A stretch of 29,924 nt of DNA from JBMYQA01 sp049600855 (lineage in GTDB: Bacteria > Bacteroidota > Bacteroidia > Cytophagales > Flammeovirgaceae): NCBI GenBank assembly GCA_049600855.1, contig JBMYQA010000043.1:1-29924 (forward strand), in the 5' to 3' direction. Numbering within the stretch: position 1 is the first letter of the stretch; the number at the start of each line of letters is the position of its first letter. Positions 6,892 to 15,097 of the stretch are shown here, in pieces. Made by a program: the position numbers and the translations under genes. The notes below the pieces were generated by a model. That model worked only from the letters and a program-made list of their open reading frames with translations, was not told where the DNA came from and made no database searches.

Positions 6892-9132
6892 TTATAACAA
6901 TTTTTCTTCATGAATTTGTACGGGGAGCGCTAGCTTAAATACACTACCCTGTCCTAACTCGCTTTGTGCTGATAATTGCCCACCTAATTGTTGGGCAAAT
7001 TCTTTGGATACCATTAAGCCTAACCCCGTTCCTTTTTGCCCAGTGGCATCGTTAGTCCGCACGCCCAAGCTTTGTTCATCTGAAAGCAAGCGTTCCAGCT
7101 TTTCTGGAGGAATTCCTAAACCTTCATCTCGTATTTCAAAGCCTAATAGCCCTTCCTGAAGCTCCACCTTTACCTGAACCTTTCCTCCATCAGGACTAAA
7201 CTTGATGGCATTACTCAACAAGTTTCGCAATATTAGTTGCAACATATTCAAGTCGGTTGCTATGGTTGGCAAGTCAGGCACAATCACTTCAAGCTCAATA
7301 CTCCGATTTTTAGCCGTGGGGCAAAGCAAGTTGCAAACTTCTTGTACACATGGTTTGATGGCAGTAGGCTTTGGCAGGTATTGGATAGCATCTTGTTGGC
7401 TCATGGCCCAATAGAGTAAATTTTGCATCAGAGCTGATACCGTATTAAACTCACCTTCCAAATTATACAACTGTTTGATCAGTTCTTCTTTGGGTAGCCC
7501 TTCTTCGCCCAATATGCGAATCAGGTTCACCGCCCCTTGGAACGTATCTAATGGGGCATTCAGATCGTGCGCAATGATGGAAAACAAACGCTCTTTGCTT
7601 TGGTTACTCTGCTTTAAAGCCTGTTCCGATATGGCTAAAGCTTGATTTTTAGCCTCTACCTCCATATTGTACTCGGCAATGAGGGCATTAGCTTGCTTTT
7701 GCTTTTGCCGACCACGGAAAAAAGTGAAAGCCAGCGCAGAAAGCAGTAATGCTCCACCAAGCAGGGAGTAATTTAAAATTCGTTGTTGCCTAATTTGAGC
7801 TTGTTGTTTGGCTTCTTGTTCTTTAAGTAGGGCGATTTCCTGTTCTTTCTTTTCCGTTTGGTATTTAGTTTCGAGTTCGGTGATCGTTTTGTTTTTTGTT
7901 TCATTAAAAAGCGAATCTTTCAACGCTTCGAAACGCACTTGCGTTTGATATGCCTGTTCAAATTGCCCAACTCTAGCATAACTCGTAGCCAATTCTCCCA
8001 ATAATGCCATTTCTATTTTGGGTGCTTGTAAGGCTTTGCTCTCTGCTAAGGTAGTGTGCAATAATTGAATAGCTTCGACATATTGCGCTTGAGCACCCAA
8101 ACTCACGGCTATATTCTGATTAATAATGCAACGCCCCATGTCTGGTCGATCACCAACAAGGCTATGTAATAAGGTTTTTGCTTCTTTTAAATAATGAAGC
8201 GCTAAGGAATGTTGCCCTGAAATATTACTTAACTCTCCTAAATTACATAATAAGGCGATTCTGTAGCCATGCTTTGGAGGAACAAGCTCAAGTCCTTTCT
8301 GAAAATAAGCCAATGCAGAATCATACAGTTCCAGGTTACGGTAAGCCGTACCAATATTATTAAGTGCTCTAATTTGGGAAAAAGTATCGCCTTGTACTTG
8401 GTAAATCTTAAACGATTGCAAAAAATAAGCTTTTGCCTGTTCACCCTCCTGTAACGCTTCATAAATATTACCGATGCGTGAATAAAAAACTGCTTTCTGG
8501 CGTGGTTTATTAGCCAGTGACAACCCATAAAACGCGGCTTGCATGGCTTGGTCGTATTGACTAGCATTGTACAAATCTGTGCTCAGCCAATTATAGATGG
8601 TAAATTGAACAGGGAGGTACACTTGTGCCTGAGGCGTATTGACCAATAGCGAATCGAAGGGCAATGCCCATGGCGGCTTTCTATTTTGCAAAGTTTGATG
8701 GATGGAATTCAAGAGACGCAAACTTTGCTTGCGGCTCGAAGAGTCTGCCCATTGTATGTTTGGCAATAAGGCTGCGATGTCCTTATCAAAGGCCTGTTTT
8801 TGATGGGTATGAATAGCGAGTAAGCTCTGAGCTGCTTGAAAGGCCACCTGTTGTTGTTTATTTTCGATTGTGGTGATGGATTGTAGCACCTCCGCTTGCT
8901 TCGCAATACGATTTAGCCTGCGACAAGCCTCCGCCAACAATAGCTTTTGAGCGGTGTTTTGCTCAGCATACTCAAAATGCTGCAGTGCCCAATTCAGGTA
9001 AATATCTCCCGAATCACGCTGGTAGTGCTTGATGGCTCGCTTACAAGCCCAAGTTAGGGAATCAAACGCTGTGGCTTGCCCAAAAACAGACGAGCACATA
9101 AAAAAATAGTAGACAACAAAAAGCCTCATCAT
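6892..9132 (-). CDS. TPR sensor histidine kinase
   Basis: A 746-residue membrane sensor kinase. It has a signal peptide (1-18, ending SSVFGQ) and a periplasmic region of TPR-type helical repeats (about 25-430, clearest at YSRIGNIYEALQEGEQAKAY and LNNIGTAYRNLELYDSALAY). A Lys/Gln/Glu-rich coiled coil precedes one membrane helix (about 452-473). HisKA follows with H522 in IIAHDLNAPL, then HATPase_c with N-box LRNLLSNAIKF, G1 box DEGLGIP and G2 box GTGLGLMVSKEF. There is no fused receiver, so it should phosphorylate a separate regulator; the convergent NarL protein at 6182-6859 is the nearest. TPR sensor kinases of this build are common in Bacteroidota, but their ligands are mostly unknown. Confidence 0.92.
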   Translation of the reverse strand: MMRLFVVYYFFMCSSVFGQATAFDSLTWACKRAIKHYQRDSGDIYLNWALQHFEYAEQNTAQKLLLAEACRRLNRIAKQAEVLQSITTIENKQQQVAFQAAQSLLAIHTHQKQAFDKDIAALLPNIQWADSSSRKQSLRLLNSIHQTLQNRKPPWALPFDSLLVNTPQAQVYLPVQFTIYNWLSTDLYNASQYDQAMQAAFYGLSLANKPRQKAVFYSRIGNIYEALQEGEQAKAYFLQSFKIYQVQGDTFSQIRALNNIGTAYRNLELYDSALAYFQKGLELVPPKHGYRIALLCNLGELSNISGQHSLALHYLKEAKTLLHSLVGDRPDMGRCIINQNIAVSLGAQAQYVEAIQLLHTTLAESKALQAPKIEMALLGELATSYARVGQFEQAYQTQVRFEALKDSLFNETKNKTITELETKYQTEKKEQEIALLKEQEAKQQAQIRQQRILNYSLLGGALLLSALAFTFFRGRQKQKQANALIAEYNMEVEAKNQALAISEQALKQSNQSKERLFSIIAHDLNAPLDTFQGAVNLIRILGEEGLPKEELIKQLYNLEGEFNTVSALMQNLLYWAMSQQDAIQYLPKPTAIKPCVQEVCNLLCPTAKNRSIELEVIVPDLPTIATDLNMLQLILRNLLSNAIKFSPDGGKVQVKVELQEGLLGFEIRDEGLGIPPEKLERLLSDEQSLGVRTNDATGQKGTGLGLMVSKEFAQQLGGQLSAQSELGQGSVFKLALPVQIHEEKLL

Positions 9133-9233
9133 ACTGAAAAACAGGTTTTTACAATAGAATAATATACTGTTTTTATCAGATTTTTACAAGACTTTGCTCG
9201 ACAGAATTTTGTACAGACTTATCCGTTTTTAGC

Positions 9234-9268
9234 AAAAAACCACCGGCCTTGAGGAAGGCTGGTGGTTT
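9234..9268 (-). terminator. Terminator of the peptide gene run
   Basis: Read on the minus strand, AAACCACCAGCCTT and AAGGCCGGTGGTTT form a 14-bp stem (one G-U) with a 4-nt loop, followed by a T-run. It lies about 50 bp after the stop of the last precursor gene (9319), so it should end the minus-strand transcript that starts at or before 10.4 kb. Confidence 0.8.
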
Positions 9269-9318
9269 ATAAAAGTACGAAGGTAAAGATTAGCTACAAG
9301 GCAAATCGTCACAAGGCA

Positions 9319-9630
9319 TTATCTAAAATAGAAAGCACCATACACACGGCTATCAGTCTCACAACGATAGGCATCCCAATATCCACCACCACAACAGCTT
9401 CTTCTTACTCGGCCTGCATGTATAAACTCTCCATTATCACAACTTCGACATGAGGCTTCAGCTATTGATTTGATAACAGTACATGTCTCAGGCTCTCTAT
9501 TAGAACAAGAGCCTGGAAAGTTAGAGCTTTGACGTAAAGCAATATATAGACAACTAATATTAGTAATTGGATTACCACCTAATACATTTAATTCCTTGCG
9601 AGATAGCTTTTTGTCTTTAAATTTTTCCAT
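9319..9630 (-). CDS. Double-glycine-leader cysteine-rich peptide precursor 1
   Basis: A 103-residue precursor. The open frame extends upstream to 9747, but the ATG at 9630 is chosen because it is preceded by the same 28-bp stretch (9628-9655) that precedes the other two precursors, and the longer reading overlaps the neighbouring precursor. The leader ends LSRKELNVLGG (G18-G19), a good match to GG leaders cleaved by C39 peptidases, though one residue shorter between L and GG than the canonical -12/-8/-4 pattern. The predicted core is 84 residues with 8 cysteines, including a CRSC pair and a CCGGG stretch. It is unlike the cores of precursors 2 and 3. Likely exported and oxidised. The activity, toxin or signal, is unknown. 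Confidence 0.8.
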   Translation of the reverse strand: MEKFKDKKLSRKELNVLGGNPITNISCLYIALRQSSNFPGSCSNREPETCTVIKSIAEASCRSCDNGEFIHAGRVRRSCCGGGYWDAYRCETDSRVYGAFYFR

Positions 9631-9658
9631 TTCATTAAGTTTTAAGATTAAACATTTA

Positions 9659-9961
9659 CTATGGCCAAGGATCTCTATCAGGGCTAGGTAGGTCTGGACA
9701 CGTACTGTTAACATATTTGCAAAGAATACATTGAGAACCCCAGCCACATCCTACAAAACTAACCCCTATCAAAATTCGACCATTCCAATTAGATGGACAA
9801 AGATCACAGTCAACACGATTTCTTTGCCTATTATAGACAGCACAATTAGTTGAGCCAGGAGGAAAAAGGCATCCACCAGTCCAACCAGAGCCGCCTCCAT
9901 TGATATGCTTAGACTCACTTACGTTCAGCCTCTTGTTTTCAAATTTTTTAAGTTGATTCAT
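9659..9961 (-). CDS. Double-glycine-leader cysteine-rich peptide precursor 2
   Basis: A 100-residue precursor. The leader has L12, E16, I20 and G22-G23, which are the -12, -8, -4, -2 and -1 positions read by C39 peptidases. Predicted core: 77 residues with 8 cysteines in the order C-x8-C-x11-C-x2-C-P-S, then CGWGS-x-C-x2-C-KYV and C. The same framework occurs in precursor 3, so they form one family. It ends in a Pro/Asp-rich tail. Its upstream 110 bp are nearly identical to those of precursor 3, and it is followed after 28 bp by precursor 1. An even cysteine count and a VKOR/DsbA gene in the same locus support disulfide cross-linking. There is no sign of a dedicated lanthionine or radical-SAM enzyme in the window. 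Confidence 0.85.
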   Translation of the reverse strand: MNQLKKFENKRLNVSESKHINGGGSGWTGGCLFPPGSTNCAVYNRQRNRVDCDLCPSNWNGRILIGVSFVGCGWGSQCILCKYVNSTCPDLPSPDRDPWP

Positions 9962-10066
9962 TTCATTAAGTTTTAAGATTAAACATAAATTTTACTGGTC
10001 TCCTACCCCAATAGTTTTATGTTTAGTGGTGGTTTGTCGCTTTGGTATTGGCTAGTGTATAATGGC
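9898..10066. repeat. Duplicated leader plus 5' UTR/promoter block, copy A
   Basis: 169 bp spanning the leader codons of precursor 2 and its upstream region match 10341-10509 at equal length with about 11 differences by eye. The non-coding 110 bp (9957-10066) differ at about 5 positions, while the mature-core coding parts are far more diverged. The block probably carries the promoter and translation start signals. Confidence 0.85.
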
Positions 10067-10098
10067 CTACCTCTAATTAACTATATAGTAAAAAGGAA

Positions 10099-10404
10099 TT
10101 AACCCATACAATTTGCTGTACTGCAACATGAAGTATCTGTAACATACTTACACTTTGTACAGTTTGATCCCCAACCACATTTGGAAAAGTTAATGCCTGC
10201 TAATACCATATTATGATTGTAAGGGTATTTACTTGGGCACCCACATGAATGTCCTCCTGTCATAGTATAAGTAGCAGTTGCACAGTGTGTCCCTCCTCCT
10301 GCAAAACCACATTGCCCACCTAACCCACTAGTGCCACCACCATTGATATGCTTAGACTCCCTTACGTTCATCCTCTTGTTTTCAAATTTTTCAAGTCTTT
10401 TCAT
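10099..10404 (-). CDS. Double-glycine-leader cysteine-rich peptide precursor 3
   Basis: A 101-residue precursor, paralogue of precursor 2. The leader has M12, E16, I20 and G22-G23. The predicted core is 78 residues and very Gly/Thr/Ser-rich with 10 cysteines: C-x8-C-x12-C-x-C-P-S, then CGWGS-x-C-x2-C-KYV, then CC and a last C near the C-terminus. Relative to precursor 2 it gains one extra cysteine pair at the C-terminal end, consistent with an added disulfide. It lies first of the three in transcription order and follows the CBM96/FnIII gene after 159 bp, a gap that contains its own upstream block and a strong hairpin. Confidence 0.85.
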   Translation of the reverse strand: MKRLEKFENKRMNVRESKHINGGGTSGLGGQCGFAGGGTHCATATYTMTGGHSCGCPSKYPYNHNMVLAGINFSKCGWGSNCTKCKYVTDTSCCSTANCMG

Positions 10405-10509
10405 TTCATTAAGTTTTAAGATTAAACATAAATTTTACTGGTCTCCTACCCCAATAATTTTATGTTTAGTGGTGGTTTGCTGCTTTGGTATTGGATAGAG
10501 TATAATGGC
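10341..10509. repeat. Duplicated leader plus 5' UTR/promoter block, copy B
   Basis: Partner of 9898-10066, covering the leader codons and upstream region of precursor 3. The part nearest the start codon (TTTCATTAAGTTTTAAG on the plus strand) also occurs ahead of precursor 1 as a 28-bp version at 9628-9655. Confidence 0.85.
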
Positions 10510-10523
10510 ATCCCCTTTTTTTG

Positions 10524-10552
10524 CAAGCATCGGCATAAGCTGCCGATGCTTG
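10524..10552. terminator. Strong hairpin between CBM96/FnIII gene and precursor 3
   Basis: A perfect 12-bp stem, CAAGCATCGGCA with TGCCGATGCTTG, has a 5-nt loop and lies 12 bp after the stop of the gene at 10564-11835. On the minus strand the stem is followed by GCAAAAAAA, not T, so it may be an RNA 3'-end processing or stabilising hairpin instead of a classical terminator. Confidence 0.5.
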
Positions 10553-10563
10553 GGTTTTTGGTC

Positions 10564-11835
10564 TTAATTTTTAGCTTTTTCCTGTAGCTGGAGCATCACT
10601 TCTTCTATGGCCTTGAGGCGGGCTGCTTGTGCTGCCAATTGGGCTTGCAGTGCCTGCTTCTCTGCCTGTAATGCTTTGCTTTGTTTGTGGAGTTGGATGG
10701 TATACAACGTGAGTTCCTCTACCTTTTCTAGTAGTTTGATGTTCATTGCACCGAGCCCCACTCCTTCGCTTTCTTCAATTTCTGCGGCTGAAGGGATATT
10801 GGGCAAATGCTTATGCTGGGTAATGTAGTGATCTAATTCTTCCAAAGGAATCAAGTGATAGTCTTTGGCAAATACATAATCAGGCCAGTACTCAGAGGGC
10901 TGAATGTGTACTTCCTCGGCCAAGATGTTGCCGTCTATGGCTACTAAATAGCCATTGGGCAAGTTGGATGTTCCAACGGTGATGGTACTAAAATCGCCAG
11001 CCGTTCCCCCTCCGCCAGAGGCTGCTGAGGTACTGGCACTGGTAGAAGCCTGTGAGGATACATTACCAGCTGCGTCACGAGCCTGAACTTTCAACGTGTA
11101 ACTGGTAGATGCACTCAAGCCTGTAAAGTTGTATGAAGTGCCTGAAACATTATTAGCAACCTGTGTGCTTCCACGATATAGATCGTAACCTGTAACACCT
11201 ACATTATCTGTAGAGGCTGTCCACGAGAGCGTAATGCTGCTTTCGGTGATATTACTGGTGCTTAAACCTGTAGGGGCAGATGGCGCTTGGGTATCTCCCC
11301 CACCACCACCTGTGGTAATAATGAGTTTTGGATTACCTCCCCCTTCTTTTGAGAGGAACTTCACTTCCGAATTAGTTGGGTTTTTCATAACAATCGATAG
11401 TACTCCACCTTGATTTGCTTGAACCAAACTAGTGACATCCCAGAAAAACTCTTGCCCCCCTCCTGACACACTTTGTGTTGCCACAGCACTTCCTGTACTG
11501 CCAGGGTGGTTATTATGGGTTAAAGTTCCCTCAGACCAATTATCAGAGGCTGCTCGGTAAGCAGAAATATCGCCACTACCTCCATTATTATTGTCTGTGC
11601 GTAGGCGTAATTGAGCAGTAGAAGTTCCTGAAATACCACTTAAGTCAAATTTCAGGAAATATAATTTATGATCATTATCCCGAACCTTCATGGTAGAACT
11701 AGAACCGTAGTTTACTGTTGCATTATTTTCATTTGCCATGGCATCATCCGTAGGGCTTAGCTCCGTTTGTGCTTGGCTAACAAGTGGTGTTAACACCATT
11801 ATGAATGCGAAAAAAGATATGGCTATGCGTTTCAT
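10564..11835 (-). CDS. Secreted CBM96 (DNRLRE)-FnIII protein with C-terminal coiled coil
   Basis: A 423-residue secreted protein. Signal peptide 1-22 (ends VSQAQ). Residues 24-175 look like a CBM96/DNRLRE-type beta domain (YGSSSTMKVRD, YFLKFDLSGI, WSEGTLTHNN). A Gly-rich linker and one fibronectin type III domain (about 183-270, APTGLSTSNITESSITLSWT) follow. After another Gly/Ser linker comes a C-terminal module of a kind seen on Bacteroidota tail-fibre-like proteins (YWPDYVFAKDY, HKHLPNIPSAAEI), ending in a 60-residue coiled coil rich in Ala, Gln and Leu. There is no T9SS sorting domain, so export beyond the periplasm is uncertain. It lies 42 bp after the T9SS gene and upstream of the peptide genes. 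Confidence 0.85.
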   Translation of the reverse strand: MKRIAISFFAFIMVLTPLVSQAQTELSPTDDAMANENNATVNYGSSSTMKVRDNDHKLYFLKFDLSGISGTSTAQLRLRTDNNNGGSGDISAYRAASDNWSEGTLTHNNHPGSTGSAVATQSVSGGGQEFFWDVTSLVQANQGGVLSIVMKNPTNSEVKFLSKEGGGNPKLIITTGGGGGDTQAPSAPTGLSTSNITESSITLSWTASTDNVGVTGYDLYRGSTQVANNVSGTSYNFTGLSASTSYTLKVQARDAAGNVSSQASTSASTSAASGGGGTAGDFSTITVGTSNLPNGYLVAIDGNILAEEVHIQPSEYWPDYVFAKDYHLIPLEELDHYITQHKHLPNIPSAAEIEESEGVGLGAMNIKLLEKVEELTLYTIQLHKQSKALQAEKQALQAQLAAQAARLKAIEEVMLQLQEKAKN

Positions 11836-11877
11836 AATCGTAAAGAGGTTTAAATGAAATTTGAATAAAGAAAGGGG

Positions 11878-13431
11878 CTATTTGGTTTTGTACACCCGTT
11901 GGCTGATGGCCTGATCGCCTTTTTGGATGAGTACAATGTACAAGCCATGTTCCCAGTCTGAGCCATCAAGTGTGAATTGGTATTCTCCTGCCAACTTCTC
12001 CTGTGCCCTAAGCGGGCTCGCTACCAATTTGCCCATCAGATCATACACCTGAATGCTCACCTCGGTATCTTGTTCTAAGACATAGGAAACACTGAATTTG
12101 GATGTGAAGGGGTTGGGGGAAACCATCGTTTCAATGGTGTTTTGCAAGTCATCTATTGCTCCAGTAGGAATTGATGCAGACGAATCGGCATACCGTCCAC
12201 TAGGGGGATTCCAAAGGCTAGGTGAACATGCATTAGCATCAAGTATAATAATTACTAAATCACCAACTATTGAGAGTTTTCCTTGCAATGCTGTTGAAGC
12301 AGCCAATTTTAGGTATGGTGTCGCAGCCTGATCTATACATGGACCATCTAAACAAGTGACTACATATTCTCCAGCACCATCAAAGGCAATGCCACAGCCA
12401 CCTCCTTCTTCATTTAGTCTGTTCAGTTTGACGGGAATATCTCGCCAGCTAAGATCTTCAAAGCCTGGCATATCCTCTGCACAATCTAAAGAAATAGGTA
12501 GCCCATTAGAATAAGTCGTCACCATTTGACCTACCTGAAATTGTGGCATAAGGTTATAGTCTGGTCTAGAATGTACTAGCATACCACTTTTTTTGCTTCT
12601 CACTACAAAATCATAATTGCCATCCTCCTTTTCAATCAACATTGGTACAGGAACATCATCTTCTTCTAAACAGATTACTTGCCAATCGCTTAGGCTCGGA
12701 TTGCGATAACGAAAGCAGTTTGGAGACTGCTCAGGCAACTCACAACGAGGGATACAACCTGAGGCATTCGCTACCACATCCAGCAATACTGTATTTTTTG
12801 TCACATCGGGTAGCTCTTGTCCATCTGGTATAAATTGAGAATAGACAATGCCCCCATCTGCATCAATAATACGAAGGTCTCTACCATCTACCAAGGTGCT
12901 CGAAGAAGTACAATCCACACCTGGATCTTGATCGCCCCCAAGGTTAAACTCTTCTAAAATAAACTTTGCTTCATTGTAATTAGTCACCACTCTCCCATTA
13001 GCAAGTTGAATGATATTCACACAATTGCCAGCAATTTGAATACCATTGATTCGCAATGATTCTCGATCAAAAGTTGGACTGTAATGGTAATAAGTATAGT
13101 AGCCAACAATCTGGCCTGGTTTGTTGTTTTCATGTTCAGATTCATTAGGCCAACAATTATGTAATGCTCCACGCGCACAATCACTTCCTACTCGTTTTGT
13201 TTTCCAAGAATACTCGGTACAGCTCGTACTCACACTTTTTCGGGTAGGACAGATAATTAACTGCGATGGTGCTTTGGCAGTCACCACAATTTCGTCCGTA
13301 CAACCTGCTAAGGGTTCAATTTCCCAGAGATCTTGTGATTGTTTGGCAGTCACAAGCAACGGCATGCAATACAAGAGCCAGCATAAAGCCAGCCAGCTCT
13401 TCCAAGGAACTGTTTTGGAATTATTTTTCAT
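11878..13431 (-). CDS. Cysteine-rich secreted protein with T9SS C-terminal sorting domain
   Basis: A 517-residue protein. N-terminal signal peptide (hydrophobic stretch ends near residue 29, VTAK). The body (30-420) contains many cysteines and short hydrophobic segments; I recognise no named domain there. The last 80 residues are a type A T9SS sorting domain: VSPNPFTSKFSVSY, VYDLMGKLV, GLYIVLIQKGDQAISQRVYK. It should cross the outer membrane by type IX secretion and be surface-attached or released. It sits 48 bp after the histidine kinase at 13480 and 42 bp before the CBM96/FnIII gene, so the three likely share a transcript. Its cysteine richness in a locus devoted to disulfide chemistry may be meaningful, but no function can be assigned. 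Confidence 0.85.
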   Translation of the reverse strand: MKNNSKTVPWKSWLALCWLLYCMPLLVTAKQSQDLWEIEPLAGCTDEIVVTAKAPSQLIICPTRKSVSTSCTEYSWKTKRVGSDCARGALHNCWPNESEHENNKPGQIVGYYTYYHYSPTFDRESLRINGIQIAGNCVNIIQLANGRVVTNYNEAKFILEEFNLGGDQDPGVDCTSSSTLVDGRDLRIIDADGGIVYSQFIPDGQELPDVTKNTVLLDVVANASGCIPRCELPEQSPNCFRYRNPSLSDWQVICLEEDDVPVPMLIEKEDGNYDFVVRSKKSGMLVHSRPDYNLMPQFQVGQMVTTYSNGLPISLDCAEDMPGFEDLSWRDIPVKLNRLNEEGGGCGIAFDGAGEYVVTCLDGPCIDQAATPYLKLAASTALQGKLSIVGDLVIIILDANACSPSLWNPPSGRYADSSASIPTGAIDDLQNTIETMVSPNPFTSKFSVSYVLEQDTEVSIQVYDLMGKLVASPLRAQEKLAGEYQFTLDGSDWEHGLYIVLIQKGDQAISQRVYKTK

Positions 13432-13479
13432 AAATCATATTATTTTAAGCGAAGAAAGTATTGGATTCACAGGTAAAAA

Positions 13480-14595
13480 TTAGCTGAGGTGCTTCTTCGG
13501 TTTTATTTTGTAAACAGGTGTTTTACAATCATCCACTGTGTTGTTTGAAGTGCTTTTGGCTTGGTCTAAGAGGTGTAATAAAAATTGGAAGCTGGATTGA
13601 TCACAACGATCTAAAGCATTTAACATGGCTGTTTTCCAAGTTTGTATACCTTTTGTGTATGGTTCTACAGCCTCCAATAACGCATAAACAGCGGTGTAAT
13701 CATACACTTCAAGTTCCTTAAACTTTGGTAGCAATGGGTTTAACTGCACGGCTTCAAGGGCTGATAGGCGAAATTTTACTGCCTGCGTAGTGGTGGGTGC
13801 TTCTTTTTTAGTAAGCTTAGGAAGTGTGAACCAAAAGGTCGTCTCGTCATTCATTGAATCGACACCAATAGTACCGTCTTGGGCAGTAATGACTTGTTTA
13901 CAAAAATAAAGCCCTAAGCCTGTGCCACCTCGCCGATTCTTCAATTGACTGTACGGTTTGAATAAGCTGTTCTTCTCATTTTCAGTTAAGGTTTGGCCAT
14001 GATTTACAACCCCCACCCAAACTGTGTCCTTGCGTTCCTCCATAAGAACGTTGATGTCTTTTCCTTCCGCTGAAAACTTGATGGCATTGGTCAATAAGTT
14101 TGTGAGTACTCGAAAGACTAAGCCTTCATCACACATAACGAACAAGGCTATTTTGTTCACTATATTCACCCTTAGTTCCCGCTCATCTAGCAGGAACTGT
14201 ACTTGTTCTACAGCCTTGTTTATGAGTATATGTAAATACAACGGCTTTAATACAACAGCTACACCTTGTTTATCCTTTTTTTGAATAGCCATAGCCTGTT
14301 GGATCAAGGATAGCATTTGTTGAGCCGTTTGCTTCAAGGTAGGCTCAGCAACTTGCTGACAAATTCTATGGAGGGGAGTCTGCAGATCATGTAGCAGTAA
14401 AAATGTCTGCTCTTGCTTCCAGTTTATTAACTTCTGAAGATGTTCATACGCTGTTTGCAATTGTCGAACTTGAGCATGAGCTAATGAAGTTTCTCGCAAT
14501 AAGTTTGGTAATGTACCCATCGCTTTGGTTAGTTTTGAGTTCCTTTTATTGTTTGGTAACAAGTCGTATTGTCGAATTATCCATTCTTCATTCAA
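13480..14595 (-). CDS. Cytosolic histidine kinase with atypical ATP-lid motif
   Basis: A 371-residue soluble kinase. A coiled coil (about 35-62) precedes the dimerisation domain with H69 in LLLHDLQTPL. HATPase_c spans about 120-255, with N-box VLTNLLTNAIKF and G2 box GGTGLGLYFCKQV. The G1 box reads VVNHGQTLTENE, not the usual DxGxGI: the ATP-contacting Asp is Asn. Activity may be altered, although the NHG form is seen in active-looking kinases of this type. About 100 helical residues follow the kinase core (EAVQLNPLLPKFKELEVYDY onward), resembling C-terminal helical extensions of some sensor kinases. It is the first gene of the minus-strand run leading to the peptides. The histidine kinase remnant at 15098-15382 looks like a decayed relative. 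Confidence 0.88.
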   Translation of the reverse strand: MNEEWIIRQYDLLPNNKRNSKLTKAMGTLPNLLRETSLAHAQVRQLQTAYEHLQKLINWKQEQTFLLLHDLQTPLHRICQQVAEPTLKQTAQQMLSLIQQAMAIQKKDKQGVAVVLKPLYLHILINKAVEQVQFLLDERELRVNIVNKIALFVMCDEGLVFRVLTNLLTNAIKFSAEGKDINVLMEERKDTVWVGVVNHGQTLTENEKNSLFKPYSQLKNRRGGTGLGLYFCKQVITAQDGTIGVDSMNDETTFWFTLPKLTKKEAPTTTQAVKFRLSALEAVQLNPLLPKFKELEVYDYTAVYALLEAVEPYTKGIQTWKTAMLNALDRCDQSSFQFLLHLLDQAKSTSNNTVDDCKTPVYKIKPKKHLS

Positions 14596-14749
14596 TCAAC
14601 TATACTTCAAAGCTCGCCATCATGTAAAGAAATGTAAATAGGTACTGGTACTTAGCTGACTACTTACTTACAAAAAAACAGTAATACATTTTGCTATGTT
14701 TATATAATAGGCAAGTTCAATATCAAAACAAAAAGAGGCATACTATACG

Positions 14750-15097
14750 ATGAGTCTCGACTTTAATGCCAATTACGACACTGTATATTACAGATACAGG
14801 CTTTCTTCTTATAAACAGCCAACTAAACTGATGATTATGCACTCAATATTAAAAGTGCTGTTTTATCAAGTTATTCTCCATATCACAATGTGGTGGAGCA
14901 AGCTTATCCACATATTCTATGTTTAACAGGATTACACGACCAAAAAACGCCTTATTGGGAAGCCCTCAAATGGATTGCTAAAATACGAGAAGCTAACCAA
15001 TCAAATAACCATGTCATACTCCATATCAACAAAGACACAGGGCATGGGACTACAGGACGTTATACAACCATGAACGAATTCATAAAAATCCTTGATT
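14750..15097 (+). pseudogene. Remnant of an S9 prolyl oligopeptidase / oligopeptidase B gene
   Basis: The C-terminal piece reads YSPYHNVVEQAYPHILCLTG, then LHDQKTPYWEALKWIAKIRE and DTGHGTTGRY. These match the end of oligopeptidase B-type enzymes, with the catalytic Asp (after LH) and His (GHG) both present. Upstream, in a different frame, NANYDTVYYRYRLSSYKQP resembles the central 'RYxYxSxxTP' segment of the same family. The several hundred residues expected between these pieces, including the GGSxGG nucleophile region, are missing. This is therefore an internally deleted, frameshifted remnant. Its end abuts the antisense kinase remnant. Confidence 0.75.

Noticed and set aside
9137..9174. Inverted repeat AAAAACAG/CTGTTTTT upstream of the TPR kinase
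   Set aside because: A/T-rich arms with a 22-bp spacer; no second copy at a comparable position, so not called as an operator.
9631..9747. N-terminal extension of precursor 1 to 9747
   Set aside because: It overlaps precursor 2 and would bury the GG leader; the conserved upstream stretch places the start at 9630.
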